DNA from: Sphaerisporangium perillae
GTDB taxonomy: Bacteria > Actinomycetota > Actinomycetes > Streptosporangiales > Streptosporangiaceae
DNA: 64,000 nucleotides
Direction of reading: 5' to 3'
Assembly: GCF_023276435.1 (NCBI RefSeq)
Contig: NZ_JALLPO010000015.1
Location: forward strand, 62,001 to 126,000
Part shown: positions 17,334 to 25,281 of the stretch, one piece after another
Layout: each line of letters begins with the position of its first letter
How positions within the stretch are numbered: position 1 is the first letter of the stretch
The notes under the pieces: model-generated
Database searches by the model: none
What the model saw: only the letters and a program-made list of their open reading frames with translations
Told to the model about the DNA's origin: nothing
Program-made: the position numbers and the translations under genes

Positions 17334-19346
17334 CTAGTGCCTGTTGGGGTCGAGTTCTCCCAGGTCAACCAGGCCGGAGAACGTCGGAGGCTCAAAGTTA
17401 GGCTTTAGGTACCTATACAAGAACGCCAGCACCGTCTCGTACCAGGCGACAGCGTTGCCCGGTTTGAGGATCCAGTGGTTCTCGTCGGGGAAGTACAGGA
17501 ACTTCGACTCGACCGAGGATCTGCGCAGGTCCCACCACAGCCGCAGCGCCTCGCCGATCGGCACGCGGTAGTCCTTGTCCCCGTGGATCACCAGCATCGG
17601 TGTGCTGATCTTGTCCAGCCACAGGTGCGGCGACAGCGCCTCGTAGCGCGCGGATCCCGGCGGGCCGAACTCCCGCTGCCAGTAGACCGCGGAGTCGGTG
17701 GTCCCGGAGAACTGCTCCAGGTCCCACAGGGACGCGTGCGTGACGATGGCCCGGAACCTGTCGGTGTGCCCGGCGATCCAGTTGGCCATGTAGCCGCCGA
17801 AGGAGCCGCCCATGGCGCCGGTGCGCTCGGCGTCGATGTCAGGGCGGGCGACGCACGCGTCGGTGATCGCCATCAGGTCGGCGTGCGTGCGCGGGCCCCA
17901 GTCGCCCCAGCCCCGCTGGATCATGTCCTGGCCGTAGCCGCTGGACATGCAGGGGTCGGGCATGAGGACGGCGTAGCCGTGCTCGGCCATGATCCAGCAG
18001 TTCCACCGCCACATCCAGTCGTTCCAGCTGCCGACCGGACCTCCGTGGATCCACAGCAGCAGCGGCGCCGGGTTGTCCGCCGAGGCGCCCGGAGGCAGCG
18101 CGAGCCAGCCCCTGACCTCCACGCCGTCGTCGGCGACCGCGGAGATCTCGGTGAGCGTCCCGGGGACCTCCACCCGCGGCGCCGGGGAGGGCAGCTCGGT
18201 GACCTCGCCGCTGGAAAGGTCGATCCGCACGGGGACGTGCGGGGCGTCCAGGGTGCCGCGCAGCGCGTACAGGTGGCGCCCGTCGGGCGAGGGGCACAGC
18301 TCCACGTAGGCGCCGTCGTCCTGGGTCAGCCGCACGGGCTCACCGCCGAGAGGGACCCGGTAGATCGGGCGCCTGCCCTGGTGGTCGGCGGCCACGTAGA
18401 TCGACTGGGAGTCGGGCGCCCAGGCCGTGGCCCCGGGGACGAGGTCGGCGGAGTACGCGGTGCCCTCTCCCGTGGCGAGGTCGGCGATCCACAGCCGGTA
18501 CTCGACGGCCTGGTCCTCGGTGCCGTGCCGCATCCGGCGGCAGGCCACGTGACGCCCGTCCGGGGAGATCGTGAGGGGTTCCTCGAAGTCGTGCTCGTCG
18601 GAGGTGGCCAGGACGCGCCTCTGGCCGGTGGCGATGTCGATCGCCACCAGATCGGTGCGGTGGTGGCCGGCGTCCAGTGGGACGACCCACGTGGTGACGG
18701 CGGTCGAGCCGTCGGGGGTGACGGCGAACGCCACCTCCGTCAGGGCTCCCCCGGGGTCGGGGGTCAGGTCGCGGGGCTCGGCGAGGCCGGTGAGGGTCGC
18801 GGTGAACAGCCTCGTCCGCCCTGGGCCGAGGTCGTGGTCCCAGTAGCGGACGGGGTAGCCCTCGTGGAGGATCGCGCTGATCCCGGCGTCCTTCCTGGAC
18901 TTGCGGCGCTCGGCCTCGGTGGCCGCGTCCCCGGCGAGCACGTCGGCGCTGAAGACCACGGCGCCGCCGCCGACCTGGACGCCGCCGATCCCTCCGGGCC
19001 GGTCCGCCACCCTGCGCGCCTCGCCGCCCGTTCCGGGAAGCATCCAGAGGGCGGGCGCCTCGTCGTCGGGCTGGTCCTTCACTGTGGGATCGGGACGCCG
19101 CGACACGAACAGCAGGTCGCCCTCCGGCGTGAACTGGGCGCCGGTCTCGCCCTTGGCCGAGCGGGTCAGCCGGTACGGCTCGCCGCCGGGCTCGACCGGC
19201 ACCTGCCAGATGGAGGTGCCATAGGACTTGCCATCGGGATTGAGGGACTGGACGACGGTGACCAACCGGGAACCGTCCGGAGACAGCCGCAGCGACAACA
19301 GGCGCGGTATGCCGACAAATTCGCGTATGTCCTTGAAGAGGCTCAC
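17334..19346 (-). CDS. S9 family prolyl oligopeptidase-type serine peptidase with an element-derived C-terminus
   Basis: 670 aa from GTG 19346 ([20 protein letters not shown]). An N-terminal beta-propeller (TolB/DPP-like blades) of about 400 residues precedes the alpha/beta-hydrolase. Nucleophile Ser515 is in [11 protein letters not shown], the acid in HGDKDYRVP and the His in ENHWI. All catalytic parts are upstream of the attR core. The last 27 residues ([13 protein letters not shown]...) are encoded by the integrated element in place of AQHVLGEEWKRPESVA, which survives at 13990-14040. The enzyme cleaves peptides, probably in the cytoplasm, as no signal peptide is seen. Probably still active. 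Confidence 0.9.
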   Translation of the reverse strand: MSLFKDIREFVGIPRLLSLRLSPDGSRLVTVVQSLNPDGKSYGTSIWQVPVEPGGEPYRLTRSAKGETGAQFTPEGDLLFVSRRPDPTVKDQPDDEAPALWMLPGTGGEARRVADRPGGIGGVQVGGGAVVFSADVLAGDAATEAERRKSRKDAGISAILHEGYPVRYWDHDLGPGRTRLFTATLTGLAEPRDLTPDPGGALTEVAFAVTPDGSTAVTTWVVPLDAGHHRTDLVAIDIATGQRRVLATSDEHDFEEPLTISPDGRHVACRRMRHGTEDQAVEYRLWIADLATGEGTAYSADLVPGATAWAPDSQSIYVAADHQGRRPIYRVPLGGEPVRLTQDDGAYVELCPSPDGRHLYALRGTLDAPHVPVRIDLSSGEVTELPSPAPRVEVPGTLTEISAVADDGVEVRGWLALPPGASADNPAPLLLWIHGGPVGSWNDWMWRWNCWIMAEHGYAVLMPDPCMSSGYGQDMIQRGWGDWGPRTHADLMAITDACVARPDIDAERTGAMGGSFGGYMANWIAGHTDRFRAIVTHASLWDLEQFSGTTDSAVYWQREFGPPGSARYEALSPHLWLDKISTPMLVIHGDKDYRVPIGEALRLWWDLRRSSVESKFLYFPDENHWILKPGNAVAWYETVLAFLYRYLKPNFEPPTFSGLVDLGELDPNRH
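17421..17431. other. Right attachment-site core (attR)
   Basis: Second copy of GAACGCCAGCA. Left of it is element sequence with GGTACC at 17408-17413; right of it the S9 peptidase coding sequence continues uninterrupted. Confidence 0.75.
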
Positions 19347-19419
19347 TTCTCTGAACCTACCCCTCCCGCCCGGCCCTCCCCTAGCGGCACGCTCCCCCGG
19401 ATGGGGTTGGATGGAAACC

Positions 19420-20394
19420 ATGGCACGTTACGACGCGTTGCTGGTCGTCTCCTTCGGCGGCCCCGAGAAGCCCGAGGACGTCATGCCGTTCCTCGAGAAC
19501 GTCGTCCGGGGACGAGGAGTCCCCCGCGAGCGGCTCCTGGAGGTGGAGAAGCACTACCAGGGGCTCGGCGGGGTCAGCCCGATCAACCGGCAGTGCCGCG
19601 ACCTGATCGCGGCTTTGCGGCCCGAGGTCGACCTGCCGATCTACTGGGGCAACCGCAACTGGCACCCCTTCCTCGCGGACACGCTCGGCAAGATGGCCTC
19701 CGACGGCGTCACCCGGGCGGCCGCCTTCATCACCGCCGCCTACAGCTCCTACTCCAGCTGCCGGCAGTACCTCGACGACATCGCGCGGGCACGCGCGGAG
19801 GTCCCCGGCGCGCCCGAGATCGTCCGGCTGCGGCGCTACTACGACCACCCCGGCTTCATCGCCGCCATGACCGACCACACCCGTGAGGCGCTCGACCGGC
19901 TCCCGGAGGAGCACCGCGACGGCGCGCGGCTGGTGTTCACCGCCCACAGCATCCCGACGTCCATGGCCGCCTCCGCGGGGCCTTCGGGCGGGGCGTACGA
20001 GGCCCAGCTCCGCACCGCCGCCGGGCTCGTCGCGGGCGATCGCCCGTGGGACCTGGTGTGGCAGAGCCGCAGCGGGCCGCCGCAGGTGCCGTGGCTGGAG
20101 CCCGACGTGTGCGACCACCTGAGGGCGCTCGGCGCGGCGGGCACGCAGGCCGTGGTGCTGGTGCCCATCGGGTTCGTCTCCGACCACATGGAGGTCGTCT
20201 ACGACCTCGACACCGAGGCCGCCGGCGTGGCACGCGAGCTCGGCATGCACCTCTCCCGGGCCGCCACGGCGGGCACCCATCCGCGGTTCGTCTCCATGGT
20301 CCGCGAGCTGATCGAGGAACCCGAACCCCTGCCCTGCACCCCCACCTGCTGCCCCGCCCCGCGGCGCCCGGCGGGCGGACGGCCTCAGGCGTAG
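19420..20394 (+). CDS. hemH: Coproporphyrin III ferrochelatase (ferrochelatase family)
   Basis: 324 aa. Inserts Fe2+ into coproporphyrin III in the actinobacterial/firmicute haem route. Family blocks: [55 protein letters not shown] with the metal-binding His, [10 protein letters not shown] and [14 protein letters not shown]. Cysteines in SSCRQY and in the C-terminal CTPTCC fit the four ligands of the [2Fe-2S] cluster known from actinobacterial ferrochelatases. ATG 19420 has a GGATGG-like site upstream. Its 3' end overlaps the convergent transglycosylase gene by 10 bp. Confidence 0.92.
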   Translation: MARYDALLVVSFGGPEKPEDVMPFLENVVRGRGVPRERLLEVEKHYQGLGGVSPINRQCRDLIAALRPEVDLPIYWGNRNWHPFLADTLGKMASDGVTRAAAFITAAYSSYSSCRQYLDDIARARAEVPGAPEIVRLRRYYDHPGFIAAMTDHTREALDRLPEEHRDGARLVFTAHSIPTSMAASAGPSGGAYEAQLRTAAGLVAGDRPWDLVWQSRSGPPQVPWLEPDVCDHLRALGAAGTQAVVLVPIGFVSDHMEVVYDLDTEAAGVARELGMHLSRAATAGTHPRFVSMVRELIEEPEPLPCTPTCCPAPRRPAGGRPQA

Positions 20395-21674
20395 GCGCGG
20401 GCGTAGGCGTCGGCGATGCCGAGGACCTTGTTCACGTAGTCCCAGGAGTGGTTGTAGCGGTAGACGGCCGAGCGGAGCTTCGTCCCGCCTTGGCCCGCCC
20501 CGTTGGCGCACAGATAGCGGGCCGCGGACGGCACAGCGTCGTACGGGCTCCAGATGTCCGACTTGCCGTCGCCGTCGCCGTCCACCCCGTACGCCTTCCA
20601 CGTGGCGGGCATGAACTGCATGGGGCCGAGCGCGCCCGCCGAGGAGGGGCCGTTGTTACGGCCGTGGCCGCTCTCGACCTGCCCGATCGCAGCGAGCACG
20701 GTCCATGACAGGCCGGGGCAGACCCGCGCGGAGATCTGGTACAGCTCCAGGTAGCTGCCGGGCCGCCCGACCAGGGAGGTGGCGGGCTGAGCCGCCGGCG
20801 TCGTCTGGACGGTGCTCGGGGCCGGCACCGGCACCGGCGAGGCCGCCTTGCGGCCTGCGGCGCCGACCACCACGATCTGCGCCCCCGCTCCCAGCAGCCG
20901 CTTGATGCGCGCGCCGACGGCGGCCGCCTTGCCCGCCGGGGTGTGCACGAGGACGGCCACGCCGGGGACCAGGCCGAGCGCGCGGCCCACGTCCTTGCCG
21001 ACCAGCCCGTCGACGCCCGGCAGCCCGAACGGCGCCGAGGCGGCGACCCGCAGCCGGGGCCCCGCGCCCGTCTCGTACTCGCCGCCGAGCTGCAGCATGT
21101 AGCGGCCGGCCGTCTTGGACTCGGCGATGAACTCCCCGCGCGCGAGCGCGTTCCACACCTCCGGCTCCTCGGCCACGGCCTTCGGCGCCCACGGCCGGAA
21201 CTCCGCCGGGTCGACCGCCAGCAGGTTCAGCGTGGCCGTGGAGAACCGGACGGCTCCCCCGTCCGCCACCGCCACCTTCGTGACGTACTTCATGGCCCTG
21301 AGCCTGCCCAGCGCCGCCTCGGTGACCGGCTTCCGCGCGACGGCGATCAGCCTGGGCGGCGTGGCGGCCACCTTGACCGGCACGGTCGAGACCGCAGGCG
21401 TGGCCCGGCCCGAGACGGCCGCGGCCGGCGTGGACGGCGCGGGCGGGGCCGGCGTGGATGCGGGCGGGGTCAGCACCGGGAAGGGGGTCACCGGGGCCGT
21501 CAGGTCGCTGACCTCCGCCAGGGGCGTGCGTACCGCACCGGCCCGCGCGCCCGCCGGGTCGCGGGTGATCAGGAACGCGCCGCCCGCCGCCACGCCGAGC
21601 ACGATGAGGAGGGCGAGCCCCGCCATGACGGCACGCGCCGGCATGAGCCGAGGACGAGGGGACACTTGGCCCAC
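20385..21674 (-). CDS. Lytic transglycosylase-like secreted/anchored protein
   Basis: 429 aa. An N-terminal membrane anchor or signal ([22 protein letters not shown]) is followed by a Pro/Ala-rich linker. A roughly 170-residue alpha/beta region ([19 protein letters not shown] to [12 protein letters not shown]) comes next and a C-terminal SLT-type domain. The latter has [11 protein letters not shown] with the catalytic Glu, and [20 protein letters not shown], then [17 protein letters not shown]. It should cut peptidoglycan glycan strands outside the membrane. GTG 21674 is favoured by AGGGG 6 nt upstream. Confidence 0.85.
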   Translation of the reverse strand: MGQVSPRPRLMPARAVMAGLALLIVLGVAAGGAFLITRDPAGARAGAVRTPLAEVSDLTAPVTPFPVLTPPASTPAPPAPSTPAAAVSGRATPAVSTVPVKVAATPPRLIAVARKPVTEAALGRLRAMKYVTKVAVADGGAVRFSTATLNLLAVDPAEFRPWAPKAVAEEPEVWNALARGEFIAESKTAGRYMLQLGGEYETGAGPRLRVAASAPFGLPGVDGLVGKDVGRALGLVPGVAVLVHTPAGKAAAVGARIKRLLGAGAQIVVVGAAGRKAASPVPVPAPSTVQTTPAAQPATSLVGRPGSYLELYQISARVCPGLSWTVLAAIGQVESGHGRNNGPSSAGALGPMQFMPATWKAYGVDGDGDGKSDIWSPYDAVPSAARYLCANGAGQGGTKLRSAVYRYNHSWDYVNKVLGIADAYARAYA

Positions 21675-21799
21675 GTTAGCCCCTGGAGTCCGAATTCGTG
21701 TACGTTGCCGGAAAATCACTTGATGCGCCGCTGGACCGTGCGCAAGGGTAAAAGAGCACAGTGCGACGCGCGCCGGGGGCGCGCGAAAGGGGCGAGATC

Positions 21800-23014
21800 G
21801 TGGTCGGGCCATACAGAGGGCTATTCAGCGCGCCCGGCACCAAGGGTTTCGTGATCGCGGGCTTCATCGGGCGGATGCCCATGTCAATGCTCGGCATCGG
21901 CATCGTCCTGCTCATCTCGGCCCTCACCGGCTCGTACGCGACCGCGGGAGCGATCTCGGCGACGGTCGCCATCGCCTACGCGGTCGCCGCCCCGCTCTCC
22001 GGGCGGATGGTCGACAGGTTCGGCCAGGCAAGGGTACTCATTCCGTTCGTGCTCCTGCACGGCGCCGCGCTGGTCGCGCTGATGCTGTGCACGGCCGCCG
22101 GCGCGCCGATGTGGACGCTGTTCGCCTGCGCCGTGGTCGTCGGCGCGGCCGCCACCTCGCTCGGCTCGATGGTCCGCGCCCGCTGGTCGCACATCCTCGG
22201 CCGTTCCGCCGGCCTGCACACGGCGTTCTCGTTCGAGTCGGTCGCCGACGAGGTCATCTTCGTCGCCGGTCCGGCCCTGGTCACCGGCCTCACGACCCTG
22301 GTCAACCTCTACGCCGGCCTGATCCTGGCGCTCGTGGCCACCGTCGTGGGCACCGTGGCGTTCTCGCTGCAGCGCGGCACCGAGCCGCCTGTACGGACGG
22401 CCATCGCGCAGTCGGGCAGCCCGATCACGATCCCGGGGGTCGCGCTGCTTTCGTGCGTGTTCCTCGCGATGGGCGCCGTGTTCGGCTCGGTCGACCTGAT
22501 CACCGTCGCCTTCGCCGAGGACAACGGCGCGAAGGCCGCCTCCGGCCTGCTGCTCGGGTCCTTCGCCGGCGGCAGCATGGTCTCGGGCCTTTGGTACGGG
22601 CTCCGCCAGTGGCGGATCTCGCTGCGCCACCGGTTCATGCGCGGCCTGGCGGTGTTCGCCACCGGGCTGACGCCGATCCTGCTCATCGGGGACACCCGGA
22701 TCATGGCGGTGGCCCTGTTCTTCGCCGGCCTGGCGATCTCGCCGACGATCATCACGGGCTACGCGCTCATCGAGCGGCTGGTGCCCGGCCACCTGCTCAC
22801 CGAGGGCATGTCGTGGATCTCCACGGCCGTCGGCTTCGGCGTCGCGATCGGCGCGTGGGCCGGAGGCCGGCTGACCGACTCGTTCGGCGCCTCGAACGCG
22901 TACGCCTTCTCGTTCATCTGCGCCCTGCTCGCCGTGGCGATCGGCATAGGCGGGAACACCTTCCTGCGCATCCCCGAGATCGGCTCCTCCGAGGCCCGCT
23001 CCACCCCGGCCTGA
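21800..23014 (+). CDS. Major facilitator superfamily transporter
   Basis: 404 aa from GTG 21800, preceded by AAAGGGGCGAG. About 12 hydrophobic segments, with the MFS loop motif SGRMVDRFGQARVLIP between helices 2 and 3 and a second-half equivalent GGRLTDSFGAS. Short loops and no large periplasmic domain suggest a proton-linked exporter of small molecules; substrate unknown. Divergent from the transglycosylase gene, about 125 bp apart. Confidence 0.88.
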   Translation: MVGPYRGLFSAPGTKGFVIAGFIGRMPMSMLGIGIVLLISALTGSYATAGAISATVAIAYAVAAPLSGRMVDRFGQARVLIPFVLLHGAALVALMLCTAAGAPMWTLFACAVVVGAAATSLGSMVRARWSHILGRSAGLHTAFSFESVADEVIFVAGPALVTGLTTLVNLYAGLILALVATVVGTVAFSLQRGTEPPVRTAIAQSGSPITIPGVALLSCVFLAMGAVFGSVDLITVAFAEDNGAKAASGLLLGSFAGGSMVSGLWYGLRQWRISLRHRFMRGLAVFATGLTPILLIGDTRIMAVALFFAGLAISPTIITGYALIERLVPGHLLTEGMSWISTAVGFGVAIGAWAGGRLTDSFGASNAYAFSFICALLAVAIGIGGNTFLRIPEIGSSEARSTPA

Positions 23015-23078
23015 CCCGCGGATGGCGCCATAGATCATGAGTAGTGCTCACGTCTATGGCCATCCGTCCGGTTCCTGA

Positions 23079-23447
23079 TTATCGTGCTGCACCTTGACCT
23101 TCTCTCCCTCGTGGACGAGGGGGATTCCGACCCTCGCGGGTCGGGTTTCCTGCTTCGCCGCCGGTCGCCCGCCAGAGAGGACTCTCTCTTTGAGGTCTTA
23201 CACCAGCTCCACAGGCGTTTCACCTCTCGGCCGGCCCGGCCGCGAGGACGTTCCTGGCCGCGTTGACATCCCGATCATGCAGCGCGCCGCAGCCGAACGT
23301 CCGGGCAAGCTCCTCAGCCTGCCCAGGAGCCGGATGAAAGCGGAACTTCAACGCCCGCCTCACGATGCGCGCCACAGCAAGCACCCTGGACACGATCAAC
23401 CACATACGAACACCGATTCGACTCCACACCATCCGACACCGTTCCAC
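23079..23447 (-). pseudogene. tnpB: IS200/IS605-type TnpB (OrfB) remnant, internally deleted
   Basis: The N-terminal motif RRALKFRFHPAPGQAEELARTF is joined directly to the C-terminal zinc-finger/RuvC-III part GCGALHDRDVNAARNVLAAG, so about 300 residues are missing. The frame then meets one stop (23217-23219) where full-length relatives read AERL-NACGAGV, and continues as NACGAGVRPQRE to a stop at 23079. RNA-guided nuclease activity is impossible because two of the three RuvC motifs are gone. Flanking sequence at 23462 keeps an IS605-like hairpin. Confidence 0.8.
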
Positions 23448-23460
23448 ACCGTGCCGCGTT

Positions 23461-23491
23461 TCCTCCCCCGCCTGAAGGCGGAGGTCTCCAC
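23461..23491. repeat. IS605-like end hairpin
   Basis: CGCCTGAAGGCG-type hairpin within CCTCCCCCGCCTGAAGGCGG, of the kind found at IS200/IS605 element ends and near TnpB genes. It lies immediately upstream of the lactone oxidase ribosome-binding site. Confidence 0.55.
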
Positions 23492-23506
23492 GCTCAAGGA
23501 GATTCG

Positions 23507-24787
23507 ATGAACGCCGTGTTCAGGAACTGGGCGGGAAACCAGACCGTCACCCCCGCCGAGGTTCGCACCCCCGCCTCCGCCGGCGAGGTGGCACAGGCCG
23601 TACGGGACGCCGCCGCGCGAGGGCTGCGGGTGCGCATGGTCGGCACCGGCCACTCCTTCACCGGGGTGGCGCTCACCGACGGCATCCTGCTGCGGCCGCA
23701 CGCGCTGACCGGCGTCCAGGACGCCGATGAGGGCCGCGTGCGGGTCGCGGCCGGCACCCCCCTCCGCGTGCTGAACGAGGAACTGGACCGCCGCGGGCTG
23801 GCGCTCGCCAACATGGGCGACATCACCGAGCAGACCGTCGCCGGCGCCATCCAGACCGGCACCCACGGCACCGGCCGGGACGTCGGCGGGCTCGCCGACC
23901 AGGTCACCGAGCTGGAGATGGTCCTCGCCGACGGCTCGATCACCACCGTCTCCTCCGGCGACCTCTTCGACGCCGCGAGGGTCGGGCTCGGCGCGCTCGG
24001 CATCCTCACCGCCGTGACCTTCAAGGTCGAGCCCACCTTCCTGCTGCGCAGCGTCAGGCGGCCGATGCCCCTCAGCGAGATCCTGTCCTCCCTGGAGGAG
24101 ATCACCGGCGACAACGAGCATCTCGACTTCTTCTGGCTGCCGCACACCGACACCTGCCTGACCAAGCGCAACAACCGGTCCTCCGGCCCCGCCGCGCCGC
24201 CCGGCGCCTTCCGCCACTGGCTCGACAACGTCTTCCTGGAGAACACCCTCTTCGGCGCGCTCTGCGCGGTCGGGGGACGCTTCCCCGGCGCGATCCCCGC
24301 CCTGAACGGGCTCTCCGCGGGCGCGCTCAGCCCTTCGGACTTCACCGACAAGGCCTACAAGGTGTTCACCAGCGTGCGGAACGTCCGCTTCCTGGAGATG
24401 GAGTACGCCATCCCGCGCGAGCACCTCGGCCAGGCGCTGCGCGAGACGCGCGACCTGATCGAGCTGAACGACTGGCGGATCACTTTCCCCATCGAGGTGC
24501 GCGTCACCCCGGAGAGCGACGCGTGGCTGTCCACCGCGTACGGCAGGGCCTCGGCCTACATCGCCTGCCACATCTACCGGCCGACCCCGAACCCGGCCTA
24601 CTTCGAGGGCGTCGAAGCGATCATGACCCGCCTGTCCGGGCGCCCGCACTGGGGGAAGCTGCACACCCGCGACGCGTCCTACCTCTCGACCGTCTATCCC
24701 CGGTTCGGCGACTTCCTCGCCCTGCGGGACGAGCTCGACCCCGGCCGCCTGTTCGCCAACGACTACTTGGACGTCGTCCTCGGCTGA
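23507..24787 (+). CDS. D-arabinono-1,4-lactone oxidase family FAD-dependent oxidoreductase
   Basis: 426 aa. The N-terminal FAD-binding (PCMH) domain contains MVGTGHSFTGVALTDG (GxGHSF, whose His carries FAD covalently in many relatives) and GAIQTGTHGTGRDVGGLADQ. The C-terminal ALO domain has LEMEYAIPREHLGQALRE, and ends KLHTRDASYLSTVYPRFGDF. It oxidises a sugar lactone or sugar alcohol with O2 or another acceptor. The exact substrate (L-gulonolactone, arabinonolactone, alditol) is not determined. AAGGAGATTCG precedes the ATG; that 5' end is now adjacent to the TnpB remnant. Confidence 0.88.
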   Translation: MNAVFRNWAGNQTVTPAEVRTPASAGEVAQAVRDAAARGLRVRMVGTGHSFTGVALTDGILLRPHALTGVQDADEGRVRVAAGTPLRVLNEELDRRGLALANMGDITEQTVAGAIQTGTHGTGRDVGGLADQVTELEMVLADGSITTVSSGDLFDAARVGLGALGILTAVTFKVEPTFLLRSVRRPMPLSEILSSLEEITGDNEHLDFFWLPHTDTCLTKRNNRSSGPAAPPGAFRHWLDNVFLENTLFGALCAVGGRFPGAIPALNGLSAGALSPSDFTDKAYKVFTSVRNVRFLEMEYAIPREHLGQALRETRDLIELNDWRITFPIEVRVTPESDAWLSTAYGRASAYIACHIYRPTPNPAYFEGVEAIMTRLSGRPHWGKLHTRDASYLSTVYPRFGDFLALRDELDPGRLFANDYLDVVLG

Positions 24788-25281
24788 CCTGGGACCCCGG
24801 CCCCACCCGTCGTCCCGTCGGGCACCACGATGCGGAGAAATGAACATCTTGCTCTGTTTTGGCCTGTCAAAGGCGATTCCTCACCTAGGAGAACCGGCCA
24901 TCCGTTCCCTCCGCGCACACAACCCCGCCGCCCCATCTCCCGCCGCGTCCGTCTCGGGCGCACGTTTCCGCCCGTCCGGGACTCGTCACGGACGACACGC
25001 CAGACCGGGTTCCGTGCCTTCCCGGTGTCTGTTGGGTGAAGTGGAGGGCGAGGGCGCGCGCGAACCGCGAGAATCGGTTCAGGACGCCTAACCCGTTTGC
25101 TGCATATCGAGCAGCCGATAGATAGGGTGAAAGCGACATATAAAACCGCCTCTCATCGCTTCCCACGTCTCTGAGGAAGGCGATGTTCGGACATGCCGGG
25201 TACGGTGCTGGCAGGCAACCGGCTCACGCGAGAGACTCAAGGGTCCGGGGGAAGATTGAGCACGACGACGAAGGGACTCGC
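24788..25281. other. Long intergenic region upstream of sepH
   Basis: 494 bp, less GC-rich near its right end. A GCTGC/GCAGC inverted repeat around ATATCGA (25099-25115) and nearby TAGATAGGGT could belong to the sepH promoter. Two open frames here (24840-25091 + and 24885-25166 -) lack gene-like composition and I do not call them. Confidence 0.4.

Larger units (their letters stand above)
14044..17431. mobile_element. 3.4-kb integrative element with large serine integrase, inserted in the 3' end of the S9 peptidase gene
   Basis: Bounded by the direct repeat GAACGCCAGCA (14044-14054 and 17421-17431). Left of it the + strand carries, in reverse, codons for AMLAFLAQHVLGEEWKRPES and a stop, which is the lost C-terminus of the S9 peptidase whose body ends at the right repeat (WYETVLAFL). 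The interior is clearly less GC-rich than the flanks. It holds the integrase, a dead ISL3-family IS, a small cysteine-pair ORF and three hairpin terminators. No replication, transfer or capsid genes are visible, so it is a reduced remnant or a mini-element. Confidence 0.85.

Noticed and set aside
23079-23447. Functional TnpB nuclease
   Set aside because: About 300 residues including RuvC-I and -II are missing and the frame has an internal stop.
24840-25091. Small gene upstream of sepH
   Set aside because: Has an ATG but no gene-like codon bias, and sits in a promoter-like region; the opposite-strand frame is equally open.
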